DNA from: Tulasnella sp. 424 | Lineage: Eukaryota > Basidiomycota > Agaricomycetes > Cantharellales > Tulasnellaceae | Length of the DNA: 64,000 nt | NCBI GenBank assembly: GCA_019633425.1 | Contig: WSUB01000099.1 | Coordinates: forward strand, 92,473-156,472 | Direction of reading: 5' to 3' | Part shown: positions 1 through 12,300 of the stretch, piece by piece | How positions within the stretch are numbered: position 1 is the stretch's first letter | Layout: each line of letters opens with the position of its first letter | Notes under the pieces: generated by a model | Databases searched by the model: none | What the model was told of the DNA's origin: nothing | What the model saw: the letters and a program-made list of their open reading frames with translations, nothing else | Program-made: the position numbers and the translations under genes

Positions 1-494
1 GCTCGGGGACTGCGGCGAAGTCTAAGTGATCTAAAGCAGCGGGACCCGCCAGGAAGCCAACATCCCCTTGCGGAGAGATATAGACACAAGACCGGTCTAT
101 AAGAATGGATGTACTCTCTCCAAGAGCCTGGTACATGGGATTAGCACGCTTGTCGCTGTTCTGGAAAGTCATGATCAACTGTACCTCATCAATATCCCCT
201 TGGAACAAGTCGTCGATAATGTACGTTGGAGGGGGTTGATTTGAGTTCTTCCTATACGACTGTCGCACCAACTCCACTCTATGGGTCGTAAAGCCTGTTA
301 TAGGGCTAGGAGCCTTCTTTTCTACGGAAGTCGATGGCAGAGACTCTCGGATCATGCGAAAACGATCAACGGAAGGATGAGCCTGGACGTTCCCGTGAAG
401 GTGTGAGTCCTAAGCTACGCTAGTCTACACAATCACTGACCTGGTGGGACGGCATTGATGGCTCGTCTTGACGATCTGTGCGAGTATCAGCCAT
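1..494 (-). CDS. Unrecognised protein, 5' part only (runs off the window)
   Basis: The ATG at 494-492 opens an 18-codon first exon (494-441). A 58-nt intron (440-383, GTCAGT...CCAG, with CTCAC about 18 nt before the acceptor) follows, and then a frame that stays open to base 1. An earlier acceptor would give a 31-nt intron, which is too short, although both give the same frame. The roughly 145 visible residues are hydrophilic at first (MADTRTDRQDEP), then basic and proline-rich. A more folded stretch (YIIDDLFQGDIDEVQLIM, then SCVYISPQGDVGFLAG) comes next. I recognise no family. The C-terminal part lies left of the window, so function cannot be judged. The open frame and the clean splice are the only support. 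Confidence 0.45.
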
Positions 495-1684
495 TGAGAG
501 GAGTGGTAGGAGGGAAGGGGGGGTGAAGGCGTCGTAAGCTCGAGCAGGGTCCCGTGTCGTGGCGAAGCTCTTGGAAATTTAGGCAAGTGGCTGAAGGGAT
601 CAGCTCACTCCGAAAGAAAGCCCGAGGTGTCAATTCCCCATCATTATCCAACTAGCCAATTGAAAACTGGATTCCATGTCTTCCCCGGTCGCCGAATTTC
701 TTGCAAACTCTCTTGAGCTATGACTGGACAATGATTGTTAAGGGAGGCTCTTATGTCGCCCCGCCCTAGATTTGGCGACCTCTATGGCATAGCTCAGACC
801 ATTTATCTATTCATTGATATATGATATCAACAACACTGGTCTGATCCGTTTTACTACGGTATTTTGGGGAAATGGGCTGGTTGGAGGATACCCCATGATG
901 CGGGAAGACGTGAGACACACCACTTATCGTTCACTTTAATTATGCGACTAGACAGATATATCCACACGTTTCTAGCTTTCTGGTCTGCTGCTGACTATTG
1001 CAAGAACAGGGCACTCCTTGCGTCTGGGCGTAACGTTGTGGGTCCTCCGAAATGGCAGTCACCTTATAATTAGCTTCTCCACGAGCCAAAAATGAAAAAG
1101 TAAGAACGTAATTTTGGATTCTCTTATAAGGTTTACCGTGGCCCCATATGTTTGCTATCATGGAGGAGGAAATGAATCTTTAAGGCTGCAGTCCTCGCAC
1201 CAGAGCATCGACAGGGGCCTGGCGTGGGAATAATGACGCAGAGGCAGGACGTTTTGATCATGGACGCCACAAAAACTCGCCCCAGGTTGTCACTTGGCAA
1301 TCAATTTTTCTGGTATGGACAACTTGTACAAGACTCGATAGGGTTACTAGTTCTTCTGTCAACAACCCTTCCAGGCGCCATCCTCACTGAGCTCTCCCCG
1401 TTCCTCGTTCCCCATACCCTTCTACTGGCCAGTCTACATACTGTAAGCTCTGCATCAGCTGCAGTAAAAATAAGCAACGGAGGAACGGCGCTTGTGTGGT
1501 TGTTTGTGTAGGTAAGGACGCAGGAATTGCATTGAATGGCGTTCTTTTGATTCCGTTGTTTAGCCGATTCAAAAGTTACTGTTTGAATTCAGTAAACACC
1601 ACTAACGAAAGATGACTCACAGTCAATTATATGTTTCCGCCAAGGATACTAAGCCTGGTGTAAGAACCTCCGTCTCTGGGGCTC
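495..1684. other. Intergenic, no gene seen
   Basis: Only short open frames with no domain-like sequence. It contains the upstream region of the minus-strand gene at 1-494 and leads into the TATA-led region at 1685. Confidence 0.5.
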
Positions 1685-1692
1685 TATATAAA
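1685..1692 (+). promoter_or_regulatory. TATA box ahead of the tandem array
   Basis: TATATAAA lies about 60 nt before a pyrimidine-rich stretch and an ATG at 1753 (context ACACCATG). The first short reading frame stops after about 31 codons unless spliced. The spacing suits a real core promoter for the transcript that enters the first tandem unit, but no product could be rebuilt. Confidence 0.4.
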
Positions 1693-1946
1693 CCGACCAG
1701 TGGCAGCCCCTCTCGGTTCCTTCTCGTTCGTTAACCCCCTCCCCTCCACACCATGTATCTCGACCCGACACTTGCGCTCGCCGACTTGTTCCTCAGCTTC
1801 AACATTCTCAGGAGCATGCTTCATTACACCCTCAATCGCTCGAAATAGACTCGATCCCAGACCATACCTCGTCGTCTACGATCCCAAGCTAAGTATTGTT
1901 TTACATTATGCGCTCTACATGTTTATAACATTGTTTGATTTTCTAG

Positions 1947-2150
1947 GTTGTTGATGATGCGAGAAGTCTACCGCAGTTTGCTTTCCGAGATCCGAGGTAA
2001 GCTTTGCACTCTACGACTCGTAGAAGGCCCTCCATTCACTATGATCTACTTCCTTTCTAGTCACCTGCAGGAAGGTGCCGACTGATTGACGCCTTGCATT
2101 GCTTCGGGAAGCTTGGCATCTCGGTGGCTACCTCCGACTCATCGGTTTGA
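1947..2150 (+). pseudogene. Decayed exon pair, tandem unit 1
   Basis: Counterpart of 4159-4398. The mini-exon is 50 nt instead of 24, and the second exon (from 2061) reads 29 codons and meets TGA at 2148-2150, about 21 codons earlier than unit 3. The frame keeps the unit-3 pattern L-I-D/N-A-L-H and then F-G-K-L before diverging. Confidence 0.4.
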
Positions 2151-3095
2151 CTTTCACCTGGATGCACTCGACCAACCTGTCCTTCAAGTAGATCGACCCG
2201 ACTGCTCCAACCGCCAAGACCAGGGTAGCCGCCTCGGAAGGGTCTAAGCTGTGTTTCGGGCGACCAGCTGTCAATTTCCCTAGGGTCACGTCCTTACCAT
2301 GGATAGGGGAGGCTGCCGTGCTAACAACCAGGGCAGTAACCAACCATGCACAAAAGCCCCGTCTGCGACTACCCCTTGGCGCTGCAGGTCCATCGGCTGA
2401 TTGATCTGCTTTCGAGGGACATTTGGGTCGAGTGAGCTCTGCGGTTGAGAGGCCGAGAAGTGGTGAGTTCCTCCGGATCAATCACTTCGAACCCGATCGA
2501 GAGGCTGACAGCGTTTCATTTCAAGGTTGCTGAGAGACGGCTAGCATGCGAGTTCCATCCTCGTCTAGTCTGCATTTCTCAACCGACTCTTGCGATGAGC
2601 AGTAGCTTGTATGCGGGTTTAATCCTCGCCTTGCTCACTTTGTCTTCGTCGCCGTCGGCCATCTCACCTTGGGCGGGCTGCGGCCTGTATGCGAGTTTGA
2701 TCCTCGCCTAGCTTGCAGGTTCCTTACTCAACTAGCGGGATGCAATGCCGGCTTGTATGCGAGTCTTATCCTCGTCCTGCTGTCTCTTCATCTTTTGTTG
2801 GGGCTCGAAGTCGGAGCGCAGACCTCCTCGCGGTGGGCCCCGGGCAACGCTCCCCAGCGGGGGGAGCGGCTAACTGTGCACGCACGTTCAGCGCTTGAAA
2901 GCATATCAAGGTATGGTCCCGCTGTCTCTTGACCTGGCAACAATAGCTTAGCGGTCATGCTATTAACTCGAATGAGATTGTAGCCAAGTCGTTAACGCGC
3001 CTCATCTCAAAAATGCTTCTGCTTCATTGATCACAGCCTAGGCATTCCTTTACTTCCTATCGTGCATGATTCTGATGTCTCTTAATATTCCCTAG

Positions 3096-3328
3096 GTTGT
3101 TGTCTGCCGTTCCCAATTCGAGGTAAGCTCTGCGCTTATAACTTGCTTGAGATTCTGCATTTATAACTGTTTGCTTCATTTTAGTCACCTGCTGGACGGT
3201 GCTGACCGGTCGAAACCCTGCATTACTTCGAGAAGCTGGGCGTATCGGTGGCTACCTCCAACCCAAGGGTTCGGATCGAAACCTTTCCCCTGGATGCACT
3301 CGGCCCCGTTGTCTCTCAAGCAGATTGA
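3096..3328 (+). pseudogene. Decayed exon pair, tandem unit 2
   Basis: Counterpart of 4159-4398, with mini-exon VVCRSQFE and acceptor ..TTTTAG before 3185. TGA at 3203-3205 stands where unit 3 has CAA. Past this stop the same frame stays open and recognisably alike (LHYFEKLGVSVATSN) to a stop at 3326-3328. This points to a single nonsense change in a once-coding copy. Confidence 0.4.
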
Positions 3329-6300
3329 CCCGTCTGTTCCAACCGTCAAGACCAGGGTAGACCGCTACGGAAAGGGTCTCGGCTGGCTTCGGGCGACCAG
3401 CTGCTAATTCCTTTGGGGCCATGTCCTAACCGTGGATCGGACTGTCGTGCTAATAACCATGGCAGAACCGACCGCGCTTAAAGCCCCACCTGCACTACTC
3501 CTTGGCGCTGCCGGTCCGGCGGTTGATTGGTCTGCTTTCGAGGGATATTTGGGTCGAGTGAGCTCTGCGGTTGAGAGGCCGAGATGTGGTGAGTTCCTCA
3601 GGATCAATCACTTCGAATCCGATCGAGAGACTCGTACTGACACGGTCGTATTTCAAGGCTGCCAAGAAGCGGCGAGTATGCGAGTTCCATCCTCGTCTAG
3701 TCTGCATTTCTCAGCAGCCTCTTGCGATGGGCAGTAGCTTGTATGCGAGTTTAATCCCCGCCTTGTTCACTGTGTCCCCGTCGCCGTCGGCCATCTCACC
3801 TCGGGCGGGCCGAGCTTGTATGCGAGTTTTATCCTCGTCCTGCTGCCCCTTCGTCCTTGTTGGGGCTCGAAGTCGAAGCACAGACCTCCTCGCGGTGGGC
3901 CCCGGGCAACGCTCCTCCCAGCGGGGGAGCGGCTAACTGTGCACGCATGCTCAGCACTCGAAATCATTCAAGGTGTGATTCCACATTCTCTTGACTTGGC
4001 AACAATAGCTTAACTTTTATGCTTATTAACTGAACTAGGTTGTAGCCAAGTCGTCAACGCGCCGAATCTCAACAATCCCTCTGCTTCAATGATCACAGCC
4101 TAAGCATTCCTTCACTTCCTATCCTGCGTGACCCTGACGCGCCTCTTAATTTTTCTAGGTTGTTTGCTATTCCCAATTCGAGGTTAGCTTTGCGCTTTGT
4201 AACTTGTACGAGACGTCGCATTTATAATTATTTGCTTTCTTTTAGTCACCTGCAGGACGGCGCCAACTGATCAACGCCCTGCATTACTTCGGGAAGCTGG
4301 ACGTCTCGGTGGCTGCCTCCAACCAGCTGGTTCGCCTCGGAATGATTCCGTTGGATGCACTCAACCAAGTCGTTCATAAAGTAGACCGACCCGACTGATC
4401 CAACCGTCAAGACCAGCTAGTCGCTATGGAAGGGTGTGGGCTGCGCTTCGGGCGGCCAGTCACTAATTCCCTGGGGGTGCCCTAACCGCGACATGGGAGG
4501 CTGTTCCGCGGCTACCGGACTGTAACCGATCGTGCCAAAACCCCGCCAATGACTACCCCTTGGCGCTGCAGGAGCAGCGGTGGATTGGTCTGCTTTCGAG
4601 GATATTTGGATCGAGTGAGCTCTGCGGGGCTGCAGCTTGTATGCGAGTTTAATCCCGCCGAGCACTGCAGGTCCCTTACCCAACCGAAAGGCCGTCTTGT
4701 ATGCGAGTTCCATCCTCGTCCTGCTGTCGACACATTCCTCCTTGGGACTCGAAGTCATGTACGGGCCTCCACGTGGCGAGTCCTGGGCAACGGTCCTCTC
4801 TTCGGAAGGAGCGGCTAGACCGTACACGCGTAAATGAATATTCTAGAGATGACTACCAATATATGATTTGATTTGAGCTAAAAAAAGTCATTGGGTTCGC
4901 GGTCGCTCGTCTTGATCAAACCTACCTTCACGGAGTATTGGAGACGCAAGAAATCAAATCAACTGCGTGAAAAAGAGGGTGTAAGATATCCAGCTCGAGT
5001 TCATTCTACCAACAACACTCGGAAAACCAGAGAGAAAGCGAGGTATAGATACAAAATAGAAGGCTCGTAAGAGTTCATGAACGACCGAGTTTTGGGAAAG
5101 AGAACGACGATATAGATGATCCGCGACCAGAACCAGCGGGAGAAGGCGAATGAGACGGATTAGACATCCGATGGGAAGACATGGAATCCTCCTTATCGTG
5201 CATCACTTCCGCATACCTGCACACGGGGATCGGATCTCAGCATATCGCCAAACGTTAGACAAATACCCGCGACTCACATTAACTTGTAGCGAACAAGCTC
5301 GGCCTCGATCTCCTCCCTTTCGATTTTGGCCATCACAAACTGCTTTACGATCTCGCAATGTTCGGCATTTAAGGCGGAAAGGGAGCCCTCTAGCTCACGA
5401 CTGTGGTAGAGGGAATCGTAAGCGCCTCTGGGCTCAAAGACAAACGAACAGCACCACTCACACTTGATTGGCAAGACTCCGATTGGCCGTTCGAAGGTTA
5501 TCCATTTCCACTGCGTGAGCGGTCTGAACACGTCTCAGCTCATTCCATTCGTTCGCGTATGTATCCAGCATGAACGGGGTAATCTTAACCCTGAATGCGT
5601 CCTCTACGAAATCATCGGCGCGGTACCGTACTTTCGACTCGGTGGATTGATCCATGGGCACTGGTTCATTAGAATCGATCTGAACATTTGACCATGAGTG
5701 TAAAGCTCGACTCATCAAATAATTCCCCACTCACCCGATAGAGATCGAACAGTTCGCCCTTCATATACTCCAATATTTGGTCAAACTTGAGCTTCAGTAG
5801 CTTCTCTTCGTTCTTAATGAGTAGGACGATGCTGAATCCAAATATAGCCTCGATGCCATGACCAAAAACGCTGTCGAATATTCGGAACACTAGGTCGAGT
5901 GGGAACCTTAAGGAAGGCGTGGTCAGAATCAAGGTTGCGGCTTACGGGAGGGAATTTACCTATAGCTGAACATTGTGAGGAACCATTGGCTGCAAAACAT
6001 GCTCGATTTAATTCCTTGTCGAAGGAAGTGAACGTGCAGCACAGGAAGGAGTTCTTCGACTAGACGATCGAACTGGAAGAGTCGGAGCTGGAGACCGGGC
6101 ATCTCTGGAAGGTACATGTCCCTGGAGCCGTAGGAGTACATGAGACGGACTAGAACGCAGAATGCCTCTTCATCTGGCATCTATCATGGTGTAAATGAAA
6201 AGAAGATTGAGAACGCGTCCCGGGCAAAGGTAAAGGTCACTTACATTCAAGAGCAAAGCAGCTCCGATGAAAGCTAACCCCTGGCAATACCCAACCTCGG

Positions 6301-9300
6301 TATCATACCTAAGTTACGTACGATTCGGATTAGAATCAATGCGGAGCAACGGAGGCGCATGAAACCAACGCACAAAGAGTAAGCCTTCAAAACGTTGAAG
6401 AGGTTTTCCTGCCCGATGCCTTGACCATCCATGAAGAACGAATGTTGGGGAAACGTCCTTCCAAGGTCACGTACGATGGCCTTTTCGTGCGGACTACTCT
6501 GCTTCAGGAGCGATGCATATATCCGTTCGAGTTCGGCGTCTTTCGAAGCCGACATCAATTGCCAAACCATCCCTCGCAAGGCTGGTGGGATTCCCTTTTG
6601 AATGGCACTGGCCAACTGTTCCGACTTTGTTCTTGCAACTTGCTCGTAGTCTGGTTAAGGGCCGGACTAAGCGACATATTTGGAAAGTTCTGCATAAACA
6701 ACCTACTCGCGATGACATCTCCCCAGAAATCTTTTGATCCCCACGTGTCGGTCAGTCTTTTCTTTGGTGCCTTCAAATTAACAGAATTGCTCACCCCAAT
6801 CGATCTTCTCATCATGGCCACCACCTGGAAACCCATTGGCACCGCCAATCTTCCTTGACGGCGACTTCGGGAAGGCTGCTGAATTCGGGCTTACAGCCAA
6901 CCGATCAAACCCTTCCTTCAACTTCTCCCGACCCTCTATGCTTCTTCTTGCCGCCCTCGGATCGGCATTTTCCTTCTCCATCCGTGCGAGCAACAACTCG
7001 ACCCCTTCTGCCAACGGCTTCGTCGATGGGTTCATCGATTCGCGTTTCGATCGAGACGTGGAAGCAGATGATCCAGCTACAGGAGTCCTAAGGGTGTCTT
7101 CGCGGTCCTTGCTAAGGTCTGTACGAATTCGAAGGTCGTCCTTTTGGGGAGGGGATGGAGGCGCAGCTGGATGGTCATCGTACAGCCCCGAGCTGAGAGC
7201 CGAGGTGCCCAAGTCGTGCTCGTCATCGTGCAGAGAAGGAATTGTACTCCCGCCATTTGCCGTGCCAATGTTCAGCGGAGGTAAGCCTTGTGCGGGAGGT
7301 GGAAACATGTCGTCGTTTCCAACGGACGCAGAAGTTGGGGTCTTCAAAGGAACCGTCGAGAAACGATCGACATCTGGGGTAGAAACAGATGACAGTGTCG
7401 ATACAGAAGCTCGTGATGGGTTGTGAAGTGGCTCGGGGAGTGGGGGGAGAGGCGGGATGGTGGCTAGCTCCATGTAGCACGGTGCGGATGTCGGGGTATT
7501 TTGAGCCGAGCAATCTGAAGTCATGCTGGTTGCGCTGGTTTTAAGAGAACACTGTGATGAAGACGTGTTGGTTGGAGTTGTTGGTGTAGCTACCCGTGCT
7601 GTGCCATCGCCTTCGTTGGCAGTTCCATTGCCTGCTGGAGCCAGCTTGAGCGGGGCTACGCTTGATGTGATCGTCGGCTGTTTGGCTTCCTCGCGGTCGT
7701 TCATCGCATCAGTGACATCCTCGAAGGTCTCTGCATCGAGTTCCTCGTCGAACTGGTCGTCTGTGTTGGAAGCGGATGGGGTGACGGGGGGAGGAGCGAT
7801 GTCCAGCGCGTTTTGCAGCTCATTCAGACGCCGACCGACACTGGATCCCGACGCTACCTCGGCCATCCTTCACAGCTTGAGGCTTTTATATGTTGTTTGG
7901 TGCACTTGCTGAGCGTGCGTTGAACGTTACAAAGCGGAAACGAACGGAAGAGAGTGGGTGAAGAATTAAAACCAAGACTGGAACGCGATCCCAGATTAGT
8001 CTGGATGCTGAGTAAGGAGGAGGCAAAAAAGCTGCTGCGGGCACCCACCGGATCCTGAGCTGAGTAGCTGTGAGTGACACACTCGACCGATTCGAGTGCT
8101 GAACAGGATGAGCAGTTGTTGTTGGACGCAAAGATGTTTTAACACGGCCCAAAGCGTGGCAGTATCGGATCAGACGCTTCTCTCTACACACGTGTTTTGG
8201 CGGCATGTACATATATAGCTGGCCAACGATGGCAGAGAAAAAGATGCAGTACACAGAAAACATGAGAGTGATACGAGCAAAGAAACATCGCCAGAAAGGC
8301 ATTGAAACGATTCAATACAGCTCAAGCTTCAGCCGGTGCCGCCTCATCGTTGGCAGCGTTGTAATCCTTCAAATCCAGCTCGGGTCAACAAGAGCCCCCC
8401 ATGACTAACAAGGTTGGGCACACTCACCTCCATCTCAGCATCCAAGTCTTCAACAGTCTTCTTGGGCCTCTCATCACGAGTCCTTCCACCACCACCTCGT
8501 CCACCTCGACCTCGCCGTGGTCCGCGACCATCGCCTCTTCTTGGAGCACTGCAAAAAAAATGTCAGCATGAATGCACATACGAAACCGGTGATCGACGAA
8601 CCTAGTATCTGCCATCTTGGCGTCCCTGGGTTCTCGTTCACCGCCTACACGAGAGGCGAGGGAAGGAGGAGCTGCCGGACCGCGCGAAGGATCAACCACA
8701 ATTTCGATCCGGAGAGTGCGTTCTGGTGGAGCCGAAGTTGCGCGTTGAAGAAATGGTGTTTGAAATGGCCAGACGAGGGTACATGGCGCGAAGGAAGAAG
8801 CATCGAAAGACGTTGTTAGTTGGCTCACGCTCAAACAACGTCCATTCCACCGCAGGCCCGCGAGGATCTGTCCTGCCCATGAACAAAATTCTGGGGTGCT
8901 TGCCAGGGAAAGAGAGGGATGGGTGCAGAGTAACGTTGTTCGTCTTGGAAAACGTAAACTTGCCGCTGCTCCGTCATTTCACTCCTGGTGGGCGTCGCTT
9001 ATGTTGCGCTCCACCCAGCCACTTCCACAGGCATCGTTGGACTTTTCTCTCGTGGGCCGCAAAGAGCAAAGAAACAGAGGAGAGCATACTGACTTCCATC
9101 GATCAAGCGGTTGTTGTACTGGTTGTACGCTTGCAGCGCATCCCCGCTTCTGGAAAAGATGACTGACGCTGAACCTTTAGAGTGTCCGGCATGGTCGTAG
9201 TTGATGTTGCACTCTTTCACCGCGCCAACGGTTGTCGAAAACAGTTCCTAGAACGGAGCACATCGCATGAGATTAGGATAAGGCAAAATTCGAAAAAGGA

Positions 9301-12300
9301 AGGACAACGTACGGAAACTTCGCGCTCGGATACGTCCAGCGGCAAGTTTGAGATGATAATTTTGTTGCCACCAGCGGGGACGGTGGGTCTGGGGCCGCTA
9401 ATGGGTGGAGTAGAGCGAGGAGTTCTGTTGAGACCACCTTCGGTGCGAGGGTTACCGATAATATTGCGTCGAGCGCTGGAGTGACCTCGTCCGCCGCCGC
9501 CGCCACGCCTGTTGTTTTTTGGCTTGGCTGAAATAATCTGGGAGAGCGCACATCGTTAAGGATTTGCTTTGACAGTCTAGTACCATTGCATGACTAACGT
9601 CGTCGAGAGACTTATCAAGGTTGGGAGTGGAAGTGGCCATTTTTTAGTCGAGTTTTGAGTCTTTTGGAGGGAGTGGCGGGTGTCGGTTGCGATTGAGATG
9701 GGAAAGAGGTCTCAAACACGTCGCGTAGATCAACAACCTGCCACCAGCGCAAACAAAGGAGGGTCCTCTGATGAAGCTTAAACAGGCCCAGAGAAGGCCG
9801 AAACGTAACCGGCGATTACCACCAACTAGCTTATTTAAATGTCTCACCCAATCGGTCCTGGCTGGTGGGCAGCGAAGTTGCACACAAAATCCGGAACCCA
9901 ATTCTACCGTGATATAAGAGAGAAACGAGGATCTACAGCATAGAGTGGAAGAGACACAGATGAATGAAAAGGAAACGTAAACGACGTAGAGATAAAAGGA
10001 GACAGAATCATGCGGCGGGAGTGGTGGGCGCAATATAGCGGCCACTACCACCGGTGAAGATGTCCTGAAGAAGAGGCAGGCCAAGGTCAGCGTCCATTCC
10101 TGCCAAGCGACAACAGTTTCGCAGTGACATACCTTCACAATTCCCTTGGAAACCATAGCCAAAGCCTCTCGGCTCTCCCAGACGGGGTAAAGAACGACGG
10201 TGAAGACGGCAAAGAACATCCAAATGATACCGATGGTGGTCCAAGCAGTGAAGCCCTTGACGCCGTACACGACCTTGGAGAAGAACAACGGGAGGGGGAC
10301 GAGGATGATCATGATGACGAAAAGCGCAACCGAAGCCCAAACGGCAAAAGTGAAGGCCTTCTTGAGAGCAGCGCGGTCCAAATCGGCTTCGGTGGTGATA
10401 CCCTTGAGGTCGTCTGCGTCGTCGGAAGCGGGCTGAGTGAGTTCGGTGACCTGGTTCTTCTCGGAGCTGTCCTTGTCGTCCTCTTCAACCGGAGCGGATG
10501 CAGTCTTGTGGTGGTGGATGTGGCTCTCGGGTGAATTGATAGCACGGGTCTGCTCCCAGGTGAAGGTCGTGTTGGGGGACTGCACCGAGGAAAGAAAGAA
10601 AGATTCAACACATATCCTCTGCTTGGAACGACGAGCGGTACTTACAACCAAAGTCCAAATGACAGCAATAAGACCACCAACAACGATGGAAGCGACGTTA
10701 CCGGCCAACATGGGGTAGTTCTGGCCAGTAGTGTCAGCGTTGAGGACACCATCGTAGAGCTTGCTGGTGGTGACGAGCCAAGCGATCAAGCCCGCACCGA
10801 AACCACCGACAGCACCGGCGACGCAGCCCCAAGTGTTGGCAGACTTCCAGGTGATGGACAAAGCGACGGGAACGACGGCGGATCCGAGAACGGTGCCCAT
10901 GAAGAGGTAAAGCCAGCCCATGGAGATCCCGATATAGTAGAAGATTGTGCCAGCGACACCCATGAAAAGGGCAAAGGCGATAATCATCATGTGGGAGACC
11001 CAGAGAATTTGTTGCTCGGTGGCCTTGGGGTTAATGTAGCGCTACGAGTCGCAAAAATCCTAGTCAGCAGCCCGGCCACGAAGATCAACCCTCAAAGAGG
11101 TCACCAACCTTGTAGACATCATAAGTCAAGATCGAGGAGACAGCGATCAACTCGGCGGAGGTAGCGGAAGTAACGGCCAAGAAGAGGAGGATGAGGAGGG
11201 CGGCAGCACCACCTTTTCCGAGGAGAGCGGCGGCAGCAGCAGGAGCGGGGAGACCAGCGGAGATGTCTGCATCGGTGAGGACCTTCATGGCGGGATCACC
11301 CATGAGAGCGCGAGCGGCAAGACCCATGGTGGTGGCCATCAAGAAGGGGATGGAGAACCAAGCGAGACCACCGAGGAGGAATGCCTTGACGGAAGTGGCC
11401 GGGTGAGAGGCGATACCACGCTGCCAGTAGGCTTGGCTAAATGGTTCGGCTCGTTAGCATGGATACTCGCTGAATGAAAGCAAGACGATCTCACTCAAGG
11501 AAGACAGTAGCGAAGTTTCCGACCAGGTTGATCACACCGAAGATGATACCGCCAACGGAGCGCATGGTGAGGTAAGATCCACCAGCGTTATCCTTTACGG
11601 GCGCGACGGCGGCAACCTTGGTGAGCAAATCGTGCATAGCCTTGGGCGAACCGATCTTGTCGGAGGTGCCGTAGACGGTGAACGTGAAGACCATGATGAT
11701 GATGAACAACACCGTGGTGTGAGTGTAGTCGCAGAGGAGGGTAGCACGCATGCCTCCGACCACGACGTAGATGGAGACACCGATCGGGATAAGGAAGCAA
11801 GCCGCGATGGTGTTCATGCCAGTCAAGTCGGTGACAGTAGCGGAACCACCTGTGAGGGCGAACGCATCAGCGTACTATCCTACTTCAAAAATGGTTGCCT
11901 GTCACTCACCGAGGGTCAACATGGACGAGACCAAGACGTTAGTAGCCAAACCGAAGAACAAGAACACAGCGTGTCCGACGGGGCCGAAGCGGACATCAAT
12001 GATTTCGAGGAAAGTGTGGGCGTTGGGAGCGTTGAGCTTGAGCTTGGCGGCGAGTTGGGCGAAGAGGAGGACTTGGACGGTGGCACCAGCAGCATACCAG
12101 TAAGGACCCGAAATTCCGTAACGGTACGCAACGGCACTGGACTGCAGCAGTGTCGCAGCCCATGTCCAGGCCGAGACGATACCGGCGGCGATAAGACCGG
12201 GTTTGACGCTACGAGAAGCGGAAGTGAACTCTTCGGCATTGGCTGGTGAGAAGCGAGCAAAGGTCAAACAACGGAGTCATTTCACAGGGTGGAATGCGGG

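Larger units (their letters stand above)
1947..4830 (+). repeat. Three-unit tandem array, about 1.1 kb per unit
   Basis: Units start at about 1947, 3096 and 4159 (steps of 1149 and 1063 nt). Each begins after a ..CTAG acceptor with a mini-exon-like GTTGTT.. block. Then come a GTAAGC/GTTAGC donor, a ..TTTTAG acceptor and the block TCACCTGC(A/T)GGA. Next are the shared segments TTGGCGCTGC, GTCTGCTTTCGAG and GAGTGAGCTCTGCGG. Units 1 and 2 end with a block of TATGCGAG motifs, a GTGCACGCA segment, and a conserved exon-like segment ending in a stop (3039-3041 and 4101-4103). Unit 3 breaks off near 4830. Both strands carry open frames here and neither is conserved throughout, so the original gene is not identified. 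Confidence 0.7.
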